Shown: positions 32,311-44,988, numbered from the stretch's first letter. The stretch is DNA of 64,000 nucleotides from Betaproteobacteria bacterium GR16-43 (GCA_001953215.1 CP019169.1:558001-622000); one strand, 5' to 3'. A program made the numbers and translations. The notes: generated by a model from the letters alone, not told the origin.

Positions 32311-33435
32311 CTAGCGCTGGAGGTTCGAGGGCTCCGCATCCGGCAGGGTGTGCCCCTGCACCGATTCGCGCGTGAAGGCCGCGCGCAATGCGTCGAGCGA
32401 ATGGCGCGGGCCGTGCGGGTGGTCCATCCAGCGTTCCCAGGCGACGACAACGCGGTGCCCACGGCTCGCGACCTTCTGCCGCGCCATGGCGCCCAGGTGC
32501 CAGAAGCGCCGGCCCGCTGCGTTCGCGCGAAGGGCGCGAAAGCCCGGAACGACTTCCCGTTCGATCAACGCGATCCAGCGATCGCGCGTGCGCTGGACGC
32601 CGAACTCCGCCGCGCGCTCAAGGCCGTTGGCGACCAATGCGCGGTACAGGGCCCGGTCGCGCCGCAAGCTGTCGACGGCTCGCAGCACGTCGCCGGGCCC
32701 ACGCACTTCGATGAAATCCAGCGGAGAACGGCGCTGCTCGAGGTAGGCCGGCTCTGGCATGGCGAGCAGCGGCACGCCCGCGTGCCACGCGTTGTACAGC
32801 TTGGTCGCGGGCTTGGTCGCGAGGACGCGCGGCGACTCGTTGCGCGCCGCGAGCGCGAGGTCCACGTCGCGGTAGTTTTCCCAACCGGTGGCATGGGCCT
32901 CGAACGCGACGCCTCGCGCAGCCAGGTCCCGAAGGAACGTTTTCGAACCAAACCATTCGGGCGCCGAACCGAGGCGGCCGTGATAGGCCAGGTTGCGAAT
33001 GGCCGAGCCCCGCGATGCATCGCGCGGCAGCAGGCCGGGCTGCGGCCACAAGGGCACGAAGCGCTCGTGCGGTGCGGCATCGAGTCCGTTCTGCACGATC
33101 GCGAGGTCGCACGCATGCACGGGCGCGCGGTCCGCGCGCACGATCACCAGGAATGCATCGGCGGCCCGGCTGGCGAAGCCGTTCGCATCATCGCGATGCG
33201 CAATGCAGATGGCGCCGGGCACGAAGCGATCGGACAAGCCGACCTCGTAGCCCCGCTCGCGCAGTGCGGGGGCGAGCCGCACGTACGATTGCGCGATCCA
33301 CGAGTTGCGGCCGCCGACAAAGCGCTGGGGCTGGCTCGCGATGTCACATTCGCCGAGCCGCTCCAGGTCGGGCCAGTCCCGCGTGCGATTACGCAGGACG
33401 AAAACAATGCGGACGCTTTTCTGTATTTCTTGCAT
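32311..33435 (-). CDS. Glycosyltransferase-like protein
   Basis: This 374-residue protein lacks membrane segments. It has two Rossmann-like halves; the second has AIRNLAYHGRLG, then KLYNAWHAGVPLLAMPEPAYLE, which looks like the nucleotide-sugar site of GT-B enzymes (E/P-rich loop followed by GVP). I cannot assign a numbered family with certainty. It is a lone gene, with no sugar-nucleotide or polysaccharide genes nearby, so the acceptor is unknown. Confidence 0.6.
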   Translation of the reverse strand: MQEIQKSVRIVFVLRNRTRDWPDLERLGECDIASQPQRFVGGRNSWIAQSYVRLAPALRERGYEVGLSDRFVPGAICIAHRDDANGFASRAADAFLVIVRADRAPVHACDLAIVQNGLDAAPHERFVPLWPQPGLLPRDASRGSAIRNLAYHGRLGSAPEWFGSKTFLRDLAARGVAFEAHATGWENYRDVDLALAARNESPRVLATKPATKLYNAWHAGVPLLAMPEPAYLEQRRSPLDFIEVRGPGDVLRAVDSLRRDRALYRALVANGLERAAEFGVQRTRDRWIALIEREVVPGFRALRANAAGRRFWHLGAMARQKVASRGHRVVVAWERWMDHPHGPRHSLDALRAAFTRESVQGHTLPDAEPSNLQR

Positions 33436-33527
33436 GGTCGTACGCTGAGAACAGCAGGTACGACTGCGTCACTGCGACATTGTTGCCGATGCATTTGTAA
33501 GAAAACGTATCGCCAGGGCGACACGAA

Positions 33528-33584
33528 AATGAAAAGGGCCGCACAAGGCGGCACCCGTCCAATGAAAAGGGCCGCACAAGGCGG
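33528..33584. repeat. 24-bp direct repeat containing a terminator half-stem
   Basis: AATGAAAAGGGCCGCACAAGGCGG occurs exactly at 33528-33551 and 33561-33584, a 33-bp period. The second copy continues into a full hairpin terminator; the first has lost the 3' stem. This looks like a local tandem duplication of a terminator. Confidence 0.75.
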
Positions 33585-33591
33585 CCCTTTT
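33565..33591 (-). terminator. Rho-independent terminator of the 42-codon gene
   Basis: The 11-bp stem AAAAGGGCCGC/GCGGCCCTTTT has a 5-nt loop and A/T tracts on both sides, so it can stop transcription in either direction. It lies 24 nt past the stop of the minus-strand small gene at 33616. Confidence 0.85.
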
Positions 33592-33615
33592 TGCTCCAGA
33601 CGCGGGAGGGACGGA

Positions 33616-33744
33616 TCAGTTCTTCTTGATCGTCTCCAGCATCTTGAAGATCGTGCGCGACGAGCCGATGAAAAGACGCTTGAAAGTCTTCGGCAGGCAG
33701 CGGCGCTCGAGGGTGTTGCGGCGCACTCGCTTACGTTCGGCCAT
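33616..33744 (-). CDS. Small very basic protein (42 residues)
   Basis: The product (MAERKRVRRNTLERRCLPKT, then a more hydrophobic FKRLFIGSSRTIF segment and KKN end) has about a dozen Lys/Arg and almost no acidic residues. GGAG lies 9 nt before the ATG, a perfect TATAAT sits 33 nt upstream, and a strong terminator follows, so it looks like an independent transcription unit. I do not recognise the family; binding to RNA or to the ribosome is only a guess from charge. Confidence 0.7.
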   Translation of the reverse strand: MAERKRVRRNTLERRCLPKTFKRLFIGSSRTIFKMLETIKKN

Positions 33745-33776
33745 GGGGGCTACTCCATCCGGGGATTCGAGGACGA

Positions 33777-33782
33777 ATTATA
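33777..33782 (-). promoter_or_regulatory. -10 element for the 42-codon gene
   Basis: On the minus strand this reads TATAAT, a perfect -10 hexamer; the expected -35 position is poor. It overlaps the region just past the stop of the caspase/MORN gene (33786), giving a leader of about 27 nt. Confidence 0.55.
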
Positions 33783-33785
33783 CCG

Positions 33786-35792
33786 TCAATTCAACAACCT
33801 GACATTCCCATCGACGATCTCGGCCCGGATGCGCGAGCCGTCCTGGCGCACCATGTCGCCCCTCGCTTTCACGAGTCCGTTTTCGAAGGCGCCTTCGAAA
33901 CGCGTGCCGTCCGCGAACCAGAAGACCCCGAGGCCCTGCGGGCGGCCTTCGGCCATCTCGCCTTCGTACTTGAGCCCGCTCGCGTGGAAATAGGTGCCCT
34001 TGCCGGTGAGCGCGCCACCTCGGATGTCGCCTTCATAGCGGTCGCCGTTCGAGAACGTGTAGATGCCCTGGCCTTCCGGTTTCCCATTCTGGAACGAGCC
34101 CTGGATGACGTCGCCACCCTTCGCGATGTAGCGGCCCTTGCCGTTCATCTTGCCCTGCGCCATTTCGCCTTCGTAGCGATCGCCGCTCTTGAAGCGGTAG
34201 ACGCCCGTGCCGTGGGGCTTGCCATCGACGAACGAGCCGTCGAACGTATCGCCGTCCTTCGTGACCGAAGTGCCGCGCCCGACGATGATGCCGGCTTTCA
34301 CGTCGCCTTCGTACGTGTCGCCCGAAGCGAACAGGTACTTGCCCTTGCCGCTCGGCCGGTCGTTCGCGAAGTCGCCTTCGTAGCGATCGCCGTTTTCCCA
34401 AACGTACACGCCCGGACCATCCTTCAGGCCTTCCTTGAATTCGCCCTGGTACTGGAAGGCCTTCGAGGTGTATTCGCCCTTGCCGTGCAGCGAGAGGCCG
34501 CGCATGCCGCCGCGATAGATGGAACCGTCGGCGAACGTAAGTTCGCGCACACCGGGAGAGATCTCGCGTCCCGGGAGGTCGTCGCGCTTCGCCGGTGCCG
34601 CGGGTGGCGCTGCGGCTGCCGCTGCGGGTGCCGCAGCCGCAGGCGGTTGCAATGGGGGCTTGGGGGCTGCCGGCGCAGGTCCTGCGGGCGCGGAAGTGAC
34701 CGGCACCGCGGTCGCTGCCGGTCGTGATGTCGTGGGTGCACTGGCGACGACCGTGGCCTTTTCCTCGGGCTTCGCCGGCGGCGTCGATACGGACTGCGGT
34801 TCCGGCTTCGCGTCGCCACGCGTGACGGGGTTCTGGGAAGCGGGTGGCGCCTCCGCGGTACTCGCGACTCGCGTGGGGCGCAGCAGTGCCTCGATGCGAT
34901 TCTTCGCGAGCGGAGCGAAGCTGCCGTTCGGATACTTGTCGAGATAGGCCCGCACGTCTTCCACGCGAGTCGAATCGCGCACGCTGACCCAGAACTCGCG
35001 CTCGATCTGCGCTTGCGTATCCGCACTCGGTCCCGAGACGGATTGCCCCGGCGTCGCGGGACGGGCGGTGGACGCGTTGAACAGGAAATCCCCCTTGAGC
35101 GAGGACGAGTCCCACGGGGTCTGCAGCTTGCGCGTCTCCTGTTCCACCGCCTCGCGCACGCGCTTGAACATGATCTCCACCGGCTGGTCCGGCGTGCGGA
35201 TGTTCTGGAGGAGGTACTTCGTGTAGACGCCGTTGCGCCCGAAGCCGTCGGCGGCCACCGAACCCGGTGAAGTCGCGTAGGCGATCAGCGTGCCGGAAGG
35301 CGCGCTCATCTGCGCGAGGCCCGCACTCGTCACCTTGAAGCTGGATGCGAAAGGATTGTCGCGGCATGCATCCAGGATGAGGAAGTTGAATCGCGTCTTC
35401 GCGCGGTCCATCCGGTCGAAGACCTGGTTGATCTCGACCGAGAAGAACGTCACGTCTTCCTCGCTGCCCATGGCGGCGTCGATCGGGATGAGGTAGTTGC
35501 GGTCCTTGAACTGCATCGCATGGCCGGCGTAGAAGAAGAGCGCCGTGTTGGCGCCTTCGAGCGCCGCGCCGAATTCGCGGATGCCCTCGATCATGTCGCG
35601 CCGCGTGACGTTCTCCTTCACGATCACCTTGAAGCCCAGCTCTTTCAGGACTTCACCCAGGTCGCGCGCGTCGTTCGTGGCGTTGCGCAGTTGTGCGGAG
35701 GCGTAGTTGTTGTTCCCGATGAGCAGCGCGACGCGGTCGGCTGCATGGGAGCCGAAGGCGAAGAATGCGAGAAGGACGATCGCGACGCGCAT
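33786..35792 (-). CDS. Secreted caspase-fold (C14) protease with MORN repeats
   Basis: The 668-residue protein has a signal peptide (MRVAIVLLAFFAFGSHAADR). Residues about 20-245 form a caspase/metacaspase p20-like domain with RVALLIGNNNY, catalytic His91 in FFYAGHAMQ and Cys143 in LILDACRDNPF. A Pro/Ala-rich linker (about 300-405) leads to about ten 23-residue MORN repeats (YEGDFANDRPSGKGKYLF and similar, about 425-650). The repeats probably bind lipids or proteins at the cell surface or periplasm. It is the last gene after two FecR-domain genes and a cyclase gene, with a 3-bp gap. Confidence 0.9.
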   Translation of the reverse strand: MRVAIVLLAFFAFGSHAADRVALLIGNNNYASAQLRNATNDARDLGEVLKELGFKVIVKENVTRRDMIEGIREFGAALEGANTALFFYAGHAMQFKDRNYLIPIDAAMGSEEDVTFFSVEINQVFDRMDRAKTRFNFLILDACRDNPFASSFKVTSAGLAQMSAPSGTLIAYATSPGSVAADGFGRNGVYTKYLLQNIRTPDQPVEIMFKRVREAVEQETRKLQTPWDSSSLKGDFLFNASTARPATPGQSVSGPSADTQAQIEREFWVSVRDSTRVEDVRAYLDKYPNGSFAPLAKNRIEALLRPTRVASTAEAPPASQNPVTRGDAKPEPQSVSTPPAKPEEKATVVASAPTTSRPAATAVPVTSAPAGPAPAAPKPPLQPPAAAAPAAAAAAPPAAPAKRDDLPGREISPGVRELTFADGSIYRGGMRGLSLHGKGEYTSKAFQYQGEFKEGLKDGPGVYVWENGDRYEGDFANDRPSGKGKYLFASGDTYEGDVKAGIIVGRGTSVTKDGDTFDGSFVDGKPHGTGVYRFKSGDRYEGEMAQGKMNGKGRYIAKGGDVIQGSFQNGKPEGQGIYTFSNGDRYEGDIRGGALTGKGTYFHASGLKYEGEMAEGRPQGLGVFWFADGTRFEGAFENGLVKARGDMVRQDGSRIRAEIVDGNVRLLN

Positions 35793-35795
35793 GGA

Positions 35796-36626
35796 TCAGC
35801 GAGCGAGCACGGCGAGTTCGGGAAGGTCCGGGCGCTCGCGGGCAAGCGACGCCCAGGCGAGGCGCGCGTCCTGGGTGGCGCCGAGGTCCTGGAGCACGAA
35901 TGCGTGCAGGACGCGGTCGGCGAAGGTCTTCGTCCTGTTGCGCGACGCTTCCGCTCGCATGATCGCGGCAACCGGCATCGTCTCGAAGGTCGCAGTGCCG
36001 AGGACCCCTGAATCGGAGGAGAGCGTCCAGCTATAGCGCCTTCCAATGTCGAATTTCATCCCCGCCTCCAACGACTGGCTCTTCGACGATCCGCGCCAGA
36101 TAAACTTGCCATCGGAGCTGTGGACGACCACGGTGAAACCCGAAGGTCCGCTTTCCGCATCCCACGCGAACGTTGGATGCAATGTCGCGATCGGGCCGGC
36201 TTGCGGATAGAGCAACACGGGCCGCGCGGGTTTCTGCAACGAGATGCTGCGCATGCGCACGCTCGCCGTGACGGCCTCGGCGTTGCGCTGCACGAGGACG
36301 GCGCTGGGCGCGGACACGGCGTCACGGCGCGAAGGCGGGGTTCCCCTCACCACTTTCGCTTCGGCGGCCTCGACGATGAATTCCCCCGGACCCTGGAGCG
36401 TGAATTCCACGCCGGTAGCGGTATAGACCAGGACGGCGCGGGCACCCTTGCCCAGCGTGATGGGCGTCGCCGTATCCACCGTGGAGAGCATGCCGAGCTT
36501 TGCGCCATTCGCAGCGCGAGCTTCGCCCCGTACGTCGGCCACGAAGGCGACAGGCGCGCCTAGCGCAACCGTGGCAAGAAGGGAGAGGACCGCGGCGGAG
36601 GTGGCGAGATGTCGGACGAGGGCCAC
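35796..36626 (-). CDS. Exported FecR-domain protein (paralogue 2)
   Basis: The GTG at 36626 gives 276 residues with a signal peptide (HLATSAAVLSLLATVALGAP). The FecR-like domain follows (ATPITLGKGARAVLV, then VEFTLQGPGEFIVEA), and after it a fibronectin-like segment (VLLYPQAGPIATLHPTFAWD) and a helical C-terminal repeat. It is a clear paralogue of the upstream gene product: both share SVRMRSI, the ATLHPTF/ATLQPTF strand and the LQDLGA C-terminal helix. The role is likely periplasmic binding or scaffolding. It lies 11 bp after its paralogue. Confidence 0.8.
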   Translation of the reverse strand: MALVRHLATSAAVLSLLATVALGAPVAFVADVRGEARAANGAKLGMLSTVDTATPITLGKGARAVLVYTATGVEFTLQGPGEFIVEAAEAKVVRGTPPSRRDAVSAPSAVLVQRNAEAVTASVRMRSISLQKPARPVLLYPQAGPIATLHPTFAWDAESGPSGFTVVVHSSDGKFIWRGSSKSQSLEAGMKFDIGRRYSWTLSSDSGVLGTATFETMPVAAIMRAEASRNRTKTFADRVLHAFVLQDLGATQDARLAWASLARERPDLPELAVLAR

Positions 36627-36637
36627 GGGCAGTGCGG

Positions 36638-37462
36638 CTATTTTCCCGCGAGGGTCGCGAGCTCGGGCAGGTCGGCTCGCTCCTTCGCGAGCTTCGACCA
36701 TTGCTCCTGCGCCTCCTGCGACGCGCCGAGGTCCTGGAGCATCAGCGCGTACATCACGCGGTCGGAGAACTCCGCGCGCTCGGACGGCTTGCGTTTTTCC
36801 GCGACCTGGATGGCTTCGGAAGGCAGTGTGCGAAACCGGGCGGAGCCCAACTCGCTGCCCGCGATGCGCACGACCCAGGCGTACTCCGTGTCGGGTTTCA
36901 GCTTCGCGGGAACGCGATAGGAATTGCCGACTGCCTTGCCCGCGTGCACGGCCTTTTCCTCGCCCACGACGGAGAGCGTGATCTCCGCCGGCGCGGTGGC
37001 CGTCCAGCGGAATGTCGGTTGCAGCGTGGCGATGTTGCCTTGGGTCGGGAAGACGAGAGGCGACACGGCCTTCGGCGGCGCAATGGAGCGCATGCGCACG
37101 CTGGCCGCGGAAGTCTGGCCCACCTGGCCGAGGACCCTCGCGTTGGCCCGCCATTCCGTTGCGCGTGCCGTCGGCGCGGGACCGCTTCCAGCTCCGACCT
37201 CGGATTCGTTCACGACGAACTCGCCGGGTCCGCGAAGGGGATACTCCTTGCCGCTCGCGATGAACATCACCGAAGCCTGCGCGTCCTTGGCAACCACGAC
37301 CTTCTGGCCGCGGGCGAGTTCGGAAAGCAGGCGCGCCTTGGATCCGTCGACCGTCACCTCACCCTTGAGGTTGGTCAGGAACGCCACGCTCTCAGCGGGA
37401 AACGCCGCCAGGGATGCAAGCGAACCCAGGATGGCCAGTGCGCGCTGGATCGTCTTTTTCAT
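36638..37462 (-). CDS. Exported FecR-domain protein (paralogue 1)
   Basis: The ATG with GGAGGTCGAC upstream gives 274 residues with a signal peptide (MKKTIQRALAILGSLASLAA). The FecR-type beta domain (GQKVVVAKDAQASVMFI, YPLRGPGEFVVNESEV) is followed by SVRMRSIAPPKA, a beta-sandwich segment (GNIATLQPTFRWTA) and a C-terminal helix pair (LMLQDLGASQEAQEQWSKLA). FecR domains usually sense or anchor in the periplasm; there is no sigma factor here, so it is not a classical FecI/FecR pair. It starts 14 bp after the cyclase gene stop. Confidence 0.82.
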   Translation of the reverse strand: MKKTIQRALAILGSLASLAAFPAESVAFLTNLKGEVTVDGSKARLLSELARGQKVVVAKDAQASVMFIASGKEYPLRGPGEFVVNESEVGAGSGPAPTARATEWRANARVLGQVGQTSAASVRMRSIAPPKAVSPLVFPTQGNIATLQPTFRWTATAPAEITLSVVGEEKAVHAGKAVGNSYRVPAKLKPDTEYAWVVRIAGSELGSARFRTLPSEAIQVAEKRKPSERAEFSDRVMYALMLQDLGASQEAQEQWSKLAKERADLPELATLAGK

Positions 37463-37476
37463 GTCGACCTCCGCTG

Positions 37477-39288
37477 TCATTTCTCCGTCGGCGTGGCGCG
37501 CGCCGTACGGATGCCCCAAACCATGACCGGGCTGTGACCCTTGAGCTTGTGCTCGCCCAGTGGATCGAAGTGGAAGCGTTCCCCGATCCTGCTCACGACG
37601 GACTCGGTGATCACGATCTTGCGACCGAGCTCCTTTGTGAGTCCTTCCACCCGGGCCGCGACATTGACCGCATCGCCGATCGCCGAGTAATTGTGCCGCT
37701 CCGATGAACCGATATTTCCCACCGTGACGGTCCCATAGTTTACGCCGATTCCAATGGTCAACGTCGGCAGGCCCTCGCGTTCGAACTCGATGTTCAGGGC
37801 GTCGAGTTCCGACATCATCTCGAGCGCGCACTGCACCGCATCCACGCACGGGTCCGCGGATTTGAACGGCGCACCGAAGAAGACCATCAAGCCATCGCCG
37901 ATGAACTTGTCGACGGTGCCATCCAGCTTGTGCACCGCGCTCACCATGCGGTCGAAGTAGCGCTGCAGCACATTGGTGACGATCTGCGGCGACATTTTCT
38001 CGGAGAGAGCGGTGAAATCCCTTACGTCGCTGAAGAGTACGCAGATGTCGGCGAGCTTGGCACCCGCGCCGAAGTCGAGATGCCCCTGCAGCATTTCGCG
38101 CATGACCGCGGGGCTCACCTGGCCGGCAAATGTGCGTAGCATCTGGATGCGCGCGAGGACCGCCTTGATGGCGTCGTACACGCCGCGCACACCCAGGGCG
38201 ATCCAGAAGGTGAGCGTGATCGCGGCGATAGGGACCAGGACTTGGAGCTGGCGGATGGCCATCAGGCTTAACGCGAGCAGCGCCAGCGGAAACAGCACCG
38301 CCCCGGCCACGATCACCCAGGGACGCGCGCGCACGAGCACCGCAAGCGCCGCGATGGCGCAGAGGAGGATGGCGAGCCATTCGGGCGCGGGCGAGAGCAT
38401 GCCGTGCGACAGATGGCTGCGTAGAACCTGCAAGTGAGTCGCCACGCCGGGCTGGCTGAATTTTGCGCCGGGCGCTTCGACGCGGTGCATGTCTTCGGGA
38501 AGCTGGATCACCTTCACCGGCAGGAACCAGCGGTCACGGTCACCCGTCATGCTTCCGAGCAGCACGATGCGCCCCGCGAAGCGCTCGCGCAGGCGCTGCT
38601 CGTCACCGGCGTCGAACCAGGCCTCCACCTCGTGCATCGGGATGTGGCGCACTGGTGGCCCGCCGACGCTGTAGTCGATGTACCCCTCGCCCACATTCCG
38701 GTTGAGCTGGCGCAGCATCTGGCCCGCGAGCGTCGGCACCGGTGCGCCGCCTTCGTAGCGCAACGCCTCGGCGAAGCGGCGCGACACGCCGTCGGGATCC
38801 TGCAACTGGCGATCCACCCCGAGATTTTCGGGCTTCACGATGCGCAGGAAATTCTCCTGCACGGGAATCAACTCGTCGCGATCGCTCACGTGCTGCACGA
38901 ACACCAGCGGTGCTTCGCGCTTGAGCGCGAAGATCCCGATCATCATCGGCCCGTCGCCGTCGAAGCCCGGCACGATCTTGTCAAAGGATCGCTCGGGCAA
39001 GCCGATGTCGACGCCCACCGCGAGCGGCTTGGCGATTGCCAGCGCGCGATAGACTTTGCCGAAGTGCTTGTGCCAAAGCGCGATCGGTTCGGGGAAGGCC
39101 GATTCGGTGTCGATATCGGTGCCGATGAGCACGACGTCGTTGTCCAGCGGCCGCGGAAAGCGATCCCGGAGGAAGCGCATCTGCGCGTCGAACGCGAGGC
39201 GTTCGGCGCCTGCGAACGCGGACTCGATCGGCTTCGGGGCGAGGCCCCCCGCGGCCGCGAGGACCAGGACGAAGGCGTACAGGAACAC
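37477..39288 (-). CDS. CHASE2-domain membrane adenylate cyclase
   Basis: From the GTG at 39288 the protein has 603 residues: a membrane segment at the N terminus, a periplasmic CHASE2 sensor (about 30-300), three membrane helices (about 304-365) and a class III cyclase domain (about 405-590). Catalytic residues are present: metal Asp421 (FSDVRDF) and Asp465 (GDGLM), adenine-selecting Lys461 and Asp539, and Asn542/Arg546 (VNVAAR). It should make cAMP. The frame is open upstream to 39384, where ATC follows GGAG and would add a basic cytosolic tail, so the start is uncertain. It heads the operon with two FecR-like genes and the caspase/MORN gene. Confidence 0.9.
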   Translation of the reverse strand: MFLYAFVLVLAAAGGLAPKPIESAFAGAERLAFDAQMRFLRDRFPRPLDNDVVLIGTDIDTESAFPEPIALWHKHFGKVYRALAIAKPLAVGVDIGLPERSFDKIVPGFDGDGPMMIGIFALKREAPLVFVQHVSDRDELIPVQENFLRIVKPENLGVDRQLQDPDGVSRRFAEALRYEGGAPVPTLAGQMLRQLNRNVGEGYIDYSVGGPPVRHIPMHEVEAWFDAGDEQRLRERFAGRIVLLGSMTGDRDRWFLPVKVIQLPEDMHRVEAPGAKFSQPGVATHLQVLRSHLSHGMLSPAPEWLAILLCAIAALAVLVRARPWVIVAGAVLFPLALLALSLMAIRQLQVLVPIAAITLTFWIALGVRGVYDAIKAVLARIQMLRTFAGQVSPAVMREMLQGHLDFGAGAKLADICVLFSDVRDFTALSEKMSPQIVTNVLQRYFDRMVSAVHKLDGTVDKFIGDGLMVFFGAPFKSADPCVDAVQCALEMMSELDALNIEFEREGLPTLTIGIGVNYGTVTVGNIGSSERHNYSAIGDAVNVAARVEGLTKELGRKIVITESVVSRIGERFHFDPLGEHKLKGHSPVMVWGIRTARATPTEK

Positions 39289-39480
39289 GCGCTTGAGGCG
39301 AGGATGCTTCAGACGGGGAGAGGACCGCAGGCGCTCGCCGAACGCGAGCAGCCTTACGAATGCAGTGGGGCGCTCGGTGGCGATGGGGGCTCCGGGAAAC
39401 GGGGCTGGAACGGTTCGAGGACCATTCTAGCGGCGGGTGCCGAGCGGGGAAAGTTTCTCGCTTTCCCGTTTTGCAAATGC

Positions 39481-39511
39481 AAACGCCCCACCGGGGTACG
39501 GTGGGGCGTTT
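39481..39511 (-). terminator. Terminator of the rRNA operon
   Basis: The perfect 12-bp stem AAACGCCCCACC/GGTGGGGCGTTT has a 7-nt loop, 14 nt beyond the 5S 3' end. It may also stop read-through from the opposite direction towards the cyclase operon promoter region. Confidence 0.85.
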
Positions 39512-39524
39512 GACTTTGTAGCAC

Positions 39525-39637
39525 CCTGGCGATGACCTACTTTCTCACGGGCAATCCGCAATATCATCGGCGCGGCGTCGTTTCACGGACCTGTTCGGGA
39601 TGGGAAGGGGTGGGGCCAACGCGCTATGGTCGCCAGG
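39525..39637 (-). rRNA. rrf: 5S ribosomal RNA
   Basis: On the minus strand the sequence starts CCTGGCGACCATAGCG and ends GTCATCGCCAGG, which pair as helix I. The internal CCCATCCCGAAC and GTGAAACG blocks are diagnostic of 5S. The ends are estimated to within a few bases. Confidence 0.95.
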
Positions 39638-39768
39638 AATTCTGTCGAGGCGGCGTGCGTGGTGTTGCTGCACGTCGTCTCATGTTCGGGATTAGAAGGT
39701 GCTGGAGTTTGTATTGCAAAGAGGCGCTCGCGTGTTGTTGCGAGGTCTCGAGCACAAGTTATTGCGCA

Positions 39769-42675
<2,907 letters not shown>

Positions 42676-43051
42676 TTGCTGCCTCAAACAACGAAGCACC
42701 CGGAAGTAAAGTTCTTCCAGGCATCACGAAAGTCATAGATCTCTCACGCGCTTGTGCGTCCATCAAAACAAACAAGTTCGATGAACATGCAATACATCAC
42801 CCAGTCGTGCATTCGCGCCCCGGCTTCTACAAACCTTCGCACGCTGTAGCAGCAACCCCAGGCAATCGCTTGCCAGGAGTGCTACGTGCAAAAGAAGCCA
42901 CGCGAACACACCACCTTCTAATCCGGATTTTTAAAGAGCAGCCGATACGATCACTTCTTGGAAAAGAAGCATCAAGGAGCATTCATCCGAAGCCCGCGCG
43001 ATCTGCACGGTGCCCCAATCAAACACTCGTTGATGATTCCTCTAAACACCT
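42676..43051 (-). other. 16S-23S internal transcribed spacer, 3' part
   Basis: This 376-nt stretch between tRNA-Ala and 23S contains no gene. It holds an antitermination boxA (42927-42940) and sequences likely to form the RNase III processing stem around 23S. Apparent reading frames here are not coding. Confidence 0.8.
42927..42940 (-). promoter_or_regulatory. Spacer boxA antitermination site
   Basis: The minus strand reads TGCTCTTTAAAAAT, a close match to the NusB/S10-binding boxA. It lies before 23S, as in other rRNA operons. Confidence 0.75.
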
Positions 43052-43127
43052 TGGTGGAGCTGGACGGGATCGAACCGACGACCCCCTGCTTGCAAAGCAG
43101 GTGCTCTCCCAACTGAGCTACAGCCCC
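43052..43127 (-). tRNA. alaT: tRNA-Ala (TGC)
   Basis: The 76-nt cloverleaf GGGGCTGTAGCTCAGTTGGG ... CCACCA has TGC at the anticodon (CTTTGCAAG loop), the GTTCGATCC T-loop and an encoded CCA. Its place in the rRNA spacer is standard. Confidence 0.97.
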
Positions 43128-43159
43128 CCGCACGCTCACCCACAACCTGGCGCCTTCGT

Positions 43160-43236
43160 TGGTGGGTCTGGATGGATTCGAACCATCGACCCCCGCCTTA
43201 TCAAGACGGTGCTCTAACCAACTGAGCTACAGACCC
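43160..43236 (-). tRNA. ileT: tRNA-Ile (GAT)
   Basis: The 77-nt cloverleaf GGGTCTGTAGCTCAGTTGGT ... CCCACCA has GAT at the anticodon (CTTGATAAG loop), the GTTCGAATCC T-loop and an encoded CCA. It precedes tRNA-Ala in the transcript. Confidence 0.97.
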
Positions 43237-43300
43237 GTGCCCCGAGGCCTAACAAAGAACAACCGATAGATGGTGGGCGCTACAGATACGCGCGCGTCTC

Positions 43301-44842
<1,542 letters not shown>

Positions 44843-44988
44843 TCCAAGTTATTCACTCACAAAGAATTAACTTCAATTCAAAGTGAGCACTGCAAGTATC
44901 GCTTGAGCCCTCCCCAAAGCAACGCTCGCGCGTGCCCCAGGTCAGGTTGCGTTCATACCCGCAACACCCACCTCTATCGGCTGTAACT

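Noticed and set aside
35796-37462. FecI/FecR iron-type cell-surface signalling
   Set aside because: No sigma factor or TonB receptor gene is nearby, and both FecR-domain proteins have cleavable signal peptides in place of the anti-sigma membrane layout.
33786-39288. The cyclase/caspase cluster as a CBASS or Pycsar antiviral system
   Set aside because: The cyclase is a membrane CHASE2 class III adenylate cyclase, not a CD-NTase or a soluble PycC, and the caspase-fold protein carries a signal peptide, so it would not meet a cytosolic signal nucleotide.
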